Below, one piece after another: positions 45,711 to 53,012 of a stretch of DNA of 64,000 bases. A program made the position numbers and the translations under genes. The DNA lies in NCBI RefSeq assembly GCF_900109365.1, contig NZ_FNZR01000002.1, positions 682,001-746,000 of the forward strand, given 5' to 3'. The DNA comes from Parapedobacter koreensis. Its GTDB lineage: Bacteria; Bacteroidota; Bacteroidia; Sphingobacteriales; Sphingobacteriaceae. The notes below the pieces were generated by a model. That model was not told the DNA's origin, ran no database searches, and saw only the letters and a list, made by a program, of their open reading frames with translations. The stretch's first letter is position 1. The number at the start of each line of letters is the position of its first letter.

Positions 45711-46244
45711 ATGCTCAGCAATTCAATAGACAGGCTAATTGGCGGGGACGTGACCGCTTTTAAGGAAATCTATGACCGTTATTGGTCGCAGGTGCTGGCA
45801 GTCTGTGAACGTCTTATCGGATTACATGAAGAAGCCGCCGAACTGACTCAGGACATTTTCTATTCGCTTTGGGTGCGCCGCGCATCATTGTCTCCAGCTA
45901 TCAACCTCAGTGCGTACCTGCACCAAGCAGCTAAAAACCAATCATTTAGATACCTGCGAGACAAGCAACGTTTGGAACGCAGGCAAGCGGGTTATAACCC
46001 GGCTACCGAAAGTACGGCGTCGGCGGAAGACATCCAATTCAAAGAGCTCCAGCGCACCTATGCCAAATCGATGTCGGCCATCCGTGAGCCTGCCAAAACT
46101 ATATTCCGGTTGAGCCGTGAAGAGCACCTCACCCACCGTGAAATTGCCGACCAGTTGAATGTCTCGATAAAAACCGTGGAATACCACATGGGAAAAACCC
46201 TGCAACTATTGCGACATTCCCTGCGGGATTATTTGAAATCGTAA
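45711..46244 (+). CDS. ECF sigma factor (FecI type), 2
   Basis: 177 aa. Region 2 (about 8-75; FKEIYDRYWSQVLAVCERLIG, ELTQDIFYSLWVRR) and region 4 (about 115-172; THREIADQLNVSIKTVEYHMGKTLQLL) are complete. Its FecR gene follows after 75 bp with no insertion, the only intact sigma/anti-sigma pair of the three in this window. It should drive expression of receptor 2 and the PepSY and Fur-like genes after it. Confidence 0.93.
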   Translation: MLSNSIDRLIGGDVTAFKEIYDRYWSQVLAVCERLIGLHEEAAELTQDIFYSLWVRRASLSPAINLSAYLHQAAKNQSFRYLRDKQRLERRQAGYNPATESTASAEDIQFKELQRTYAKSMSAIREPAKTIFRLSREEHLTHREIADQLNVSIKTVEYHMGKTLQLLRHSLRDYLKS

Positions 46245-46288
46245 TTCCAATATGTTTTAATTTTAAAAAAAACAGTCTCCGTTTAGGG

Positions 46289-46307
46289 TACCCGTCCGAA
46301 ATGGGTA
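46289..46307 (+). promoter_or_regulatory. Small hairpin before fecR 2
   Basis: TACCC (46289-46293) and GGGTA (46303-46307) pair over a 9-nt loop, 12 bp before the FecR ATG. The preceding TTTAGGG also occurs before fecR 3. Confidence 0.35.
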
Positions 46308-46319
46308 TATCCTTTATAG

Positions 46320-47246
46320 ATGGACAACGAATTAATAGCCCGTTACCTGCGTGGAACCTGTACGGAAGATGAGCGGCGGTTGGTAGAACAATGGCTGCAC
46401 GAGGCAGATGAGCTGCCTCCGGCACCGCCGGCTGCCAATGGCGAGAAAGACCGTCATTGGCTGCAACTGGAAGACCGGATCAGGCAGGCCCCGGCCAAGA
46501 AACGAACCATCCATAGATTGGTATTGCTTATCGGCTCCGCTGCGGCAATGTTTCTGTTAATACTGGGATTGGGACTTTTCCAATCTACCCAGTCCCCCAA
46601 GCCACTGGAATGGGTACAGGTGGACAATCCGCCGGGCAAACAACGCATACTTACCTTGCCCGACAGCTCCGTCATCCAACTGAACGGCGGCAGCAGTATC
46701 GCCTATCCCAAACGGTTTACTGACACCCTCCGGGAAATTCGTTTCCTTCGGGGAGAAGCCTATTTTACCGTTCATCGGGACACACACCGTCCATTCATCG
46801 TGCATACCGCGGAGAAGGAATATATCCAGGTGCTGGGTACGGAATTCAACGTCCGGCATGCCGATGATCATCATCCGATCCAAATCACCTTGATTCATGG
46901 CCGTATTGCTTACCGCACAGCGACGCAATACCATCACCTGGTTCCCGGTGAGCAACTGACCAGCGACCAAGAAGATTTCAGCAAACAGCAATTGGCTGAT
47001 ACCGCCCCGGTCCTTGCTTGGACATCCGGGATGCTGTGGTTTGAAGAGACACCCGTCCAAGAGGTATTCAGCAGGCTGGAACAGCATTATGATGTCACAT
47101 TCTCCGGCAGCGAAAACGTGGAACAGCAGCTGATTACCGGCAAATTCACGAGGGAACCGCTGGATCGCATTCTATGGGTCATCAGCGAAAGCACCGATAT
47201 TGCGTTCTCCCGGAAAGGCAAGCAAATTACTATCTATAAGAAATGA
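46320..47246 (+). CDS. FecR-family anti-sigma factor 2
   Basis: 308 aa. N-terminal cytoplasmic part (ELIARYLRGTCTEDERRLVEQW), membrane helix about 64-84 (LVLLIGSAAAMFLLILGLGLF), FecR domain (NPPGKQRILTLPDSSVIQLNG, RFLRGEAYFTVHRDTHRPF) and C-terminal domain (PVQEVFSRLEQHYDVTF, ending KGKQITIYKK). Controls sigma factor 2 in response to receptor 2. Confidence 0.93.
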   Translation: MDNELIARYLRGTCTEDERRLVEQWLHEADELPPAPPAANGEKDRHWLQLEDRIRQAPAKKRTIHRLVLLIGSAAAMFLLILGLGLFQSTQSPKPLEWVQVDNPPGKQRILTLPDSSVIQLNGGSSIAYPKRFTDTLREIRFLRGEAYFTVHRDTHRPFIVHTAEKEYIQVLGTEFNVRHADDHHPIQITLIHGRIAYRTATQYHHLVPGEQLTSDQEDFSKQQLADTAPVLAWTSGMLWFEETPVQEVFSRLEQHYDVTFSGSENVEQQLITGKFTREPLDRILWVISESTDIAFSRKGKQITIYKK

Positions 47247-47304
47247 TCATTAATTCAACATATCGTTTATCAATCACCAATATGGAATCAACAGCTACCC
47301 TCCA

Positions 47305-47369
47305 TTTCCCGCCTTAACGGGAAACAAGTAATCAAGAAATAAAAAACGGACGCGCTCGCAACACGTCCG
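47305..47369 (+). promoter_or_regulatory. Two hairpins in the receptor 2 leader
   Basis: TTTCCCG/CGGGAAA (47305-47311 and 47318-47324, 6-nt loop) and CGGACG/CGTCCG (47347-47352 and 47364-47369) lie between fecR 2 and the receptor gene, 75 bp before its ATG. They take the same place as hairpins in the other two cassettes but differ in sequence. Confidence 0.45.
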
Positions 47370-47442
47370 CTTAACTAACTTTCAAGAATACAAATACATT
47401 CACTTATTCACTGCATTTTATTTCTCAAAAGCTTACAAAAGT

Positions 47443-49995
47443 ATGAATTTTAATTCAAGTGCCCGCTGGCTAAGCATGCTGGCGGCGATTTTCCTGATGG
47501 CAACGGTCATCCAGCCTGTGAAAGGCCAATCCATACGTATCCAACCCGCAACCCAGGCCGTCAAAGCTATCCTCCAGCAGATCGAGCAGCAAAACAACGT
47601 CACTTTCGTATACAGCAGCCGCTTCGCGGCAGTAGACCGGACCATCACGCTGGCTGATCCATCCAGCAGCCTGCAACATATCCTGGAGCAGATAAGTGCC
47701 CAGACCAACCTGACTTTTGCCCAGTCGGGGCAGCAAATCATTGTCAGGGAAAAAAATACGGGTATTGTAAAAGGAACAGTGACCACCAGCGACGGGCAAC
47801 CCGCAGGGTTTGTAACGGTAGGCATCCGTGGCCAACGCAGCACACAGGCCGATGATCAAGGGCGTTTCACGCTGGAAAACATCGAAGTTGGCACGTATAC
47901 GGTTACAGCCAGCTATGTAGGACTACAGACCCAGCAGCAATCCGTAACGGTAGTGGCCGGAAGTACAGCCAATGTGACATTTACCCTAAGTGAGGATGCA
48001 CAGACCCTGCAGGAGGTCGTGGTAAACGGCGAACGTGTAAATAAATTTGCCGACAAGGAAACAGACTATGCCGCGCGAATGCCGCTGAGTAATTTGGAAA
48101 ATCCGCAGGTATACAGTACGGTGACCAAAGAGCTGATGGCCGAACAGATCAACACCAACATCAATCAGGCATTGAACAACATACCGGGATCGGTGGCCGG
48201 CAATGACCCCGCTGGCGGGGTGGGTATATCCGCCCGAGGCTTTGGAGTGGGCATCAATGCAAGAAATGGAATGGCCTCCCCTACGGGAAGATCGACATTA
48301 GATCCGGTCAATATTGAGCGGATAGAAGTGTTAAAAGGCCCTTCAGGAACATTGTTCGGCAGCAATGTCGCGTCGTACGGCGGTGTGGTCAATCTGGTAA
48401 CTAAAAAACCTTATGACCGGTTCGGAGGAGAAATATCCTACTCCACCGGTAGCTGGGAACTGAACAGGGTAACCATTGACGTGAACACTCCACTGAATGC
48501 GGAGAAGACCGCTCTATTCAGGATAAATGCCGCCTACAACCGGGAAGGCAGCTTCATGGATGCGGGGCATCACAATACCATCGCCATTGCACCCAGCCTC
48601 TACTATGAGTTAAATAAAAAGCTATCCTTTCTGGTCGACATCGAATATTACAAGGAAGACAAAACCCGTAACCCTTACCCCAACATCAACACCCTAATCA
48701 ACCAGTATGGGTTGACAAACGTCAAAGATGTCCCCATCGGCTACACCACCTCCCTGTACGGTGAGGATTTCAGCGGACTGGCCAACACATTCAGGGCTTT
48801 TGTGGTAGCCACCTACAAGATGTCTGACAACTGGACATCGAGCACCAGTTTTTCCAACAGCAATACCCGGGCCACCAACAGCTACCAGGCCTATCCCAAC
48901 TGGCTCGATGAAACCACGATTGCCCGGGGATTGACGTTGTTTGGCCCGATTGCCGACGAGTATATCAACATTCAGCAAAACTTCAACGGCCAGTTTGCCA
49001 TCGGCAAAGTGGCCAACCGCATTGTGCTGGGGCTTGATTACCTGCACCATGACAACAAATTCAACTATGCGGGCGGCCTCCTAGACTCCATCGATTTGAC
49101 GCAGGGGTTTTCACCGGTAAGCCGTTCGCAAGCCGACTGGGCCATTCTCCGGGAAAACGGACTTTGGTCTTCGACATCAGGAGAGGACAGGTACAGCGCT
49201 TATGTTTCCAATGTAACCAATTTCACGAAGCAGCTGTTGCTAATGTTGAGTTTACGGCTGGATCGTTACCAGCAGAAGGAGGGTTATGGACAGACGGCGC
49301 TTGCTCCAAAGTTAGGCCTGGTCTATCAAGTTGTACCAGATCAGGTTTCGCTGTTTGGCAACTACATGAGCAACTTCAACAATTATGGTCCTTTCAACCA
49401 GCCGGATGGCACCCAACTGATCGCTGAACCTGAGTATGCAAAACAATGGGAAGCAGGGATAAAAATGAATACCTTCGACAAGAAGCTGAATGCGTCCATC
49501 AGCTATTACAACATTGACATTGAAAATGCCATCCGTGTTGACGAGAATAGCTTCATCCACCAGGACGGGGACCAGCACAGCAAAGGGATCGATATCGAAC
49601 TCATCGTCAATCCGCTTCCCGGATTAAATCTGTTGGCGGGTTATACATTCAATGACAACCAATACGTCGAATCCGCATCCAATGTAAGCATGCAAGTGAC
49701 CGGAAACCCTCAAAATATCGCCAATTTCTGGGTAAGTTATAAGTTTTTGTCTTCGCCCGCATTAAAGAATGTCGGAATTGCGTTTGGAGGCAATTACGTC
49801 GACAAATCGTATTTCAATGGTGAGAACACCGTGATCATCCCCTCGTATTTCCTGCTGAATGCCAGTGTCTTTTACGACCAGCCGAAATGGCGGGTAGGAT
49901 TGAAAGCCAACAACCTGACAGACCAGAAATATTGGTCGGGAGCTGTACCGCAGCCATTGCGAAGTGTGGTGGGCAATGTGACGTTCCGTTTTTAA
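47443..49995 (+). CDS. TonB-dependent siderophore-type receptor 2
   Basis: 850 aa outer-membrane receptor. Signal peptide about 1-29, STN domain about 35-105 (IRIQPATQAVKAILQQIEQQ), which touches FecR in signalling, CarboxypepD_reg domain about 110-195 (GTVTTSDGQPAGFVTVGIRG), plug about 210-330 (INQALNNIPGSVAGNDPAGG, IERIEVLKGPSGTLFGSN), then the barrel with C-terminal NLTDQKYWSGAVPQPLRSVV and final Phe. This matches FecA/FhuE-like siderophore receptors of about 800 aa. It is intact, unlike its close relative at 42897. Ligand unknown, probably a ferric siderophore. Confidence 0.94.
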   Translation: MNFNSSARWLSMLAAIFLMATVIQPVKGQSIRIQPATQAVKAILQQIEQQNNVTFVYSSRFAAVDRTITLADPSSSLQHILEQISAQTNLTFAQSGQQIIVREKNTGIVKGTVTTSDGQPAGFVTVGIRGQRSTQADDQGRFTLENIEVGTYTVTASYVGLQTQQQSVTVVAGSTANVTFTLSEDAQTLQEVVVNGERVNKFADKETDYAARMPLSNLENPQVYSTVTKELMAEQINTNINQALNNIPGSVAGNDPAGGVGISARGFGVGINARNGMASPTGRSTLDPVNIERIEVLKGPSGTLFGSNVASYGGVVNLVTKKPYDRFGGEISYSTGSWELNRVTIDVNTPLNAEKTALFRINAAYNREGSFMDAGHHNTIAIAPSLYYELNKKLSFLVDIEYYKEDKTRNPYPNINTLINQYGLTNVKDVPIGYTTSLYGEDFSGLANTFRAFVVATYKMSDNWTSSTSFSNSNTRATNSYQAYPNWLDETTIARGLTLFGPIADEYINIQQNFNGQFAIGKVANRIVLGLDYLHHDNKFNYAGGLLDSIDLTQGFSPVSRSQADWAILRENGLWSSTSGEDRYSAYVSNVTNFTKQLLLMLSLRLDRYQQKEGYGQTALAPKLGLVYQVVPDQVSLFGNYMSNFNNYGPFNQPDGTQLIAEPEYAKQWEAGIKMNTFDKKLNASISYYNIDIENAIRVDENSFIHQDGDQHSKGIDIELIVNPLPGLNLLAGYTFNDNQYVESASNVSMQVTGNPQNIANFWVSYKFLSSPALKNVGIAFGGNYVDKSYFNGENTVIIPSYFLLNASVFYDQPKWRVGLKANNLTDQKYWSGAVPQPLRSVVGNVTFRF

Positions 49996-50011
49996 CGAAT
50001 TCAGCTGGTTT

Positions 50012-50041
50012 CCGGGGCGTGGCGTTTGCTGCCTGCCCCGG
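50012..50041 (+). promoter_or_regulatory. Hairpin between receptor 2 and PepSY 2
   Basis: CCGGGGC (50012-50018) and GCCCCGG (50035-50041) form a GC-rich 7-bp stem with a 16-nt loop in the 68-bp gap. It lacks a T tract and may set the expression ratio or protect the upstream mRNA. Confidence 0.45.
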
Positions 50042-50063
50042 TTCCTAACTATACAGGGATCGC

Positions 50064-51293
50064 ATGTCATTCAAAAAGCTCATCGGAAAAATCCACTTGT
50101 GGCTGGGGCTCACCTCGGGTATCGTTGTCTTCATCGTTGGCATCACCGGATGCCTCTATGTATTCCACGCAGAAATCAACAAGCTGATGGATAAGGACAG
50201 CGAAGTCCGTGTGTCCCATGATAAGAGCACTACATACCTTTCCCCCTCGGAAATCATCGCACTGGCCAAACGGTATGCTCCGGTGGATAAGGAACCGGGT
50301 GCGCTCACCTATGAGGTTGGGTGGGGATGCTGGGTACTCATTTGGATGGAAAATGAAAACTACCAGCTTTTTATTGACCCTTTCACGGGAAAGCTGCTTA
50401 AAAAGACGCATTGGAAACAGGATGCCCCGGCGGAATTTGATTTTTTCGCCTGGGTGCTGAATGGGCACCGGGCGCTGTGGCTGCCGTGGGACTACGGACG
50501 CCCGATCGTCGGCTACGGCATCCTGATTTTCGTGATCGAACTCGTAACGGGTTTGGTGCTCTGGTGGCCGAAAAACCTGAAAAAAGCCAATCGTGAAAAG
50601 AGCTTCCGCATTAAATGGGGCGCCAAATTCAAACGCATCAACTATGATCTGCACAATGTGATCGGCTTTTATTCCCTGCTTATCCTATTAGCCCTCGCCC
50701 TGACTGGATTGGTATACGGCTTCCCGTGGGTATCAAAGTCGATTTACTGGGTGGCATCCGTAGGCAAACAACTCCCGGAATGGAAAAACGTCTCCTCGGA
50801 TACCACTTTTGTAGGTGAAACCTTTCAACATCCGGAGGATAGGATATGGGAGAGATTCTGGAAAAATAATCCCGAAAAAGGCGCCATTTACATCGGACTG
50901 CCCGAAAAGCCGGCAGACACTTACTTTGTGAATGTCAATAAAAAACCGGGAACACTCTACCGGCAGGAAATCTACTATTTCGACCGGTACACACTGAAGG
51001 AACTGCACGGTGGCGGAACCTACAGCCAGAACAGGTATGTTTCGGCCAGTTTAGCTGACAAAGGTGACCGGATGAATTATGATATCCATACGGGTCAATT
51101 AATGGGACTGCCCACCAAAATCCTTGCTTTTTTTGCCAGCCTGGTTGCCGCAAGCCTGCCTGTAACCGGCTTTATCATCTGGTACAACCGCAAACGAGGG
51201 AAAAAGAAAAGGCATATAAAAAGGGTAACAGCCGACGGCAATACTCCCCAAACAAAAACCAAGTCGTACATAAATGGAAACTTTGGCAACTGA
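50064..51293 (+). CDS. PepSY-associated membrane protein 2 (reductase-like)
   Basis: 409 aa, same family and layout as the PepSY proteins at 44422 and 61348: IHLWLGLTSGIVVFIVGITG at the N-terminus, YQLFIDPFTGKLLKKTHW in the PepSY part, LVTGLVLWWPKNLKKANREK, NYDLHNVIGFYSLLILLALA and a last helix FASLVAASLPVTGFIIWYN followed by a basic tail. The NYDLHNV motif (with His) recurs in all three copies and may bind haem. Likely handles iron release after uptake through receptor 2. Its 3' end overlaps the Fur-like gene by 20 bp. Confidence 0.9.
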   Translation: MSFKKLIGKIHLWLGLTSGIVVFIVGITGCLYVFHAEINKLMDKDSEVRVSHDKSTTYLSPSEIIALAKRYAPVDKEPGALTYEVGWGCWVLIWMENENYQLFIDPFTGKLLKKTHWKQDAPAEFDFFAWVLNGHRALWLPWDYGRPIVGYGILIFVIELVTGLVLWWPKNLKKANREKSFRIKWGAKFKRINYDLHNVIGFYSLLILLALALTGLVYGFPWVSKSIYWVASVGKQLPEWKNVSSDTTFVGETFQHPEDRIWERFWKNNPEKGAIYIGLPEKPADTYFVNVNKKPGTLYRQEIYYFDRYTLKELHGGGTYSQNRYVSASLADKGDRMNYDIHTGQLMGLPTKILAFFASLVAASLPVTGFIIWYNRKRGKKKRHIKRVTADGNTPQTKTKSYINGNFGN

Positions 51294-51552
51294 ATTACTG
51301 GAAACTGTCCAAAAGCGAAAAGGAACACGGATAACAGTGCCCGAAGAAACCATTATCCATTTTCTGCTTGAGCAACGAATCCCTATGGCTGGAGAAGACA
51401 TTTTCATGTGGCTTCGCAACCACGGTAGTACCATCAGCTACGCCACCGTGTACACCACACTTAAGCGACTTACCATCTTGGGTATACTCAACAACCAAAA
51501 ACAGGCTAATCGACGGCATGTGCTGTATGGAATCAGCCATCTTTTAACGTGA
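51274..51552 (+). CDS. Short Fur-like winged-helix protein, DNA-binding domain only
   Basis: 92 aa. The sequence follows the N-terminal domain of Fur-family repressors: RITVPEETIIHFLLEQRIPM, AGEDIFMWLRNHG, then the recognition helix ISYATVYTTLKRLTILGIL (about 49-67) and the wing. The protein stops soon after, lacking the C-terminal dimerisation and metal-binding domain (no HxH or CxxC motif). Normal Fur is about 130-150 aa. It is the last gene of cassette 2, overlapping PepSY 2 by 20 bp. It may be a metal-blind regulator or a competitor of full Fur. Family assignment rests on this motif alone. Confidence 0.72.
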   Translation: METLATELLETVQKRKGTRITVPEETIIHFLLEQRIPMAGEDIFMWLRNHGSTISYATVYTTLKRLTILGILNNQKQANRRHVLYGISHLLT

Positions 51553-51586
51553 CACGCTTCTAATCAAAACCGATATGACAAATTTA

Positions 51587-51617
51587 TTTGTATCAATTCT
51601 AAATAAGGCTATATTTG
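51587..51617 (+). promoter_or_regulatory. Promoter of sigma factor gene 3
   Basis: TTTG (51587-51590), exactly 19-nt spacer, TATATTTG (51610-51617): a perfect Bacteroidota housekeeping promoter, 22 bp before the GTG start. Confidence 0.75.
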
Positions 51618-51639
51618 CCCATAGAATTTTTGACAGCCC

Positions 51640-52173
51640 GTGGCGGATAAACAGCAACATATCGCTCTGCATATCGACGGAAACACTTTCCGGCAGCTCT
51701 ATGAATCCTACTGGGCTAAGGTATTCGGTGTGTGCTTCCGCGTATTGCAGGACACCGAACTGGCCAAGGAACTTGCACAGGATATTTTCGAATCCTTATG
51801 GCGGCGCAGGGAAACGTTGGTTATCACAGGCAGCCCAGAGGCCTACCTGATCCGGGCGGCGAAGCTTGAAGTGTTCCAATACATCCGCAATCAGAATATC
51901 CGTGAAGTACATTTGGATAGCTACCGGAATCAGGTACCACAGTCCATCAACAGTACGCAAGAGGATGTCCATTATGCCGAACTTACTGCCCGCATGGATG
52001 AATTGTTGGAAAGCTTGCCACCAAAACGACAGCAGATCTACCGGCTCAATTTTGAGGGTGCTAATCATCGCGAAATCGCTTCTGCCATGAACGTAAGCGA
52101 AAAAACCGTCGAATATCACATCGGTAAAACCCGCTCTTTCCTGCGCAGGCATCTAAAAGATTACAAATCATAA
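51640..52173 (+). CDS. ECF sigma factor (FecI type), 3
   Basis: 177 aa from GTG 51640. Region 2 (FRQLYESYWAKVFGVCFRVL, LAQDIFESLWRRRETL) and region 4 (ANHREIASAMNVSEKTVEYHIGKTRSFL) are intact. Its likely FecR partner is 4.1 kb downstream at 56298, separated by a DUF4198-receptor pair and a VapC-type toxin-antitoxin module. The sequence after its stop resembles that before fecR 3 (see the 12-bp repeats), suggesting the two genes were once adjacent. Confidence 0.92.
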   Translation: MADKQQHIALHIDGNTFRQLYESYWAKVFGVCFRVLQDTELAKELAQDIFESLWRRRETLVITGSPEAYLIRAAKLEVFQYIRNQNIREVHLDSYRNQVPQSINSTQEDVHYAELTARMDELLESLPPKRQQIYRLNFEGANHREIASAMNVSEKTVEYHIGKTRSFLRRHLKDYKS

Positions 52174-52240
52174 TTTTTTTCCCTGTAAATAAACTCCTTA
52201 ACAGTTATTTATTACCATACATTAGGGGAAATGCTGCGCT

Positions 52241-52252
52241 ATGCAGCTATGT
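52241..52252 (+). repeat. 12-bp direct repeat, left copy
   Basis: ATGCAGCTATGT, preceded by TTAGGGGAAA, recurs at 56277-56288 preceded by TTAGGGAAA. The two copies flank the DUF4198-receptor-VapC segment between sigma factor 3 and fecR 3. Confidence 0.6.
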
Positions 52253-52286
52253 TATCGAATCAAATAATCACATTAATAACTAAAAA

Positions 52287-53009
52287 ATGAAATACCTGAA
52301 AATACTCTTTCTCTTCATTGCGCTTATATCAGCGACTTTCCATGCATCCGCTCATGCCCTTTGGATTGAAACAACCCCTATCGGCAAAGCTGGGCAGGTG
52401 CATACGGTCAAACTGTTCTTCGGCGAATATGCCGAAGGGGAACGGGAACCACTAACCAATTGGCATTCCGACCTGAAAGATCTGGAATTGTGGCTGACCA
52501 AGCCCGACGGAAGCAAAGAAAAACTAACCGTGAATCCGGACAGCAACTTCCTGCACACATCGTTTGTTCCCTCGGCAAATGGGGTGTACATCCTCTCCAC
52601 CGCACATAAACTCGGCGACCTGAATGGCGACACCCAACTGGAGTTTTTGGCTCAAACAACCGTGAGTGTGGGCAAAATAGGTGACAACCCGGAAACCATG
52701 CTCAGCAGCCAAGAACTAACGGTATTCCCACAATCTCCCGCCAAATGGAAGGTAAACAAACCGACCAAGCTGAAAGCCCTGCATAAAGGAGGAACGCTGA
52801 CCGAGGGGTTTGCCACGATCCTATCCCCTACGGGTTGGACAAAGGGCATCCCGCTGGGTGCAGACGGAACCGTTGATTTTATCCCACTATGGCCGGGCAC
52901 CTACGTCATTGAAATCAGCCATTACGAAAAAACACCGGGCAAGCACAAAGCTAATAGTTACGAAGCACTATGGCAGGGTGCCACTTATAGCATTGAAGTA
53001 GCTAAATAG
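52287..53009 (+). CDS. DUF4198 periplasmic protein
   Basis: 240 aa. Signal peptide about 1-23 (ISATFHASAHA) with the mature start at HALWIETTP, the hallmark of DUF4198 (PF10670), which has a metal-ligand-like N-terminal His. A beta-sandwich body follows (HTVKLFFGEYAEGEREPL, GVYILSTAHKLGDL, YVIEISHYEKTPGKHKANSY). Such proteins often pair with TonB receptors and are linked to metal uptake, but no activity is established. The next receptor gene starts 3 bp after its stop, so the two form a unit. Confidence 0.85.
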   Translation: MKYLKILFLFIALISATFHASAHALWIETTPIGKAGQVHTVKLFFGEYAEGEREPLTNWHSDLKDLELWLTKPDGSKEKLTVNPDSNFLHTSFVPSANGVYILSTAHKLGDLNGDTQLEFLAQTTVSVGKIGDNPETMLSSQELTVFPQSPAKWKVNKPTKLKALHKGGTLTEGFATILSPTGWTKGIPLGADGTVDFIPLWPGTYVIEISHYEKTPGKHKANSYEALWQGATYSIEVAK

Positions 53010-53012
53010 CTA

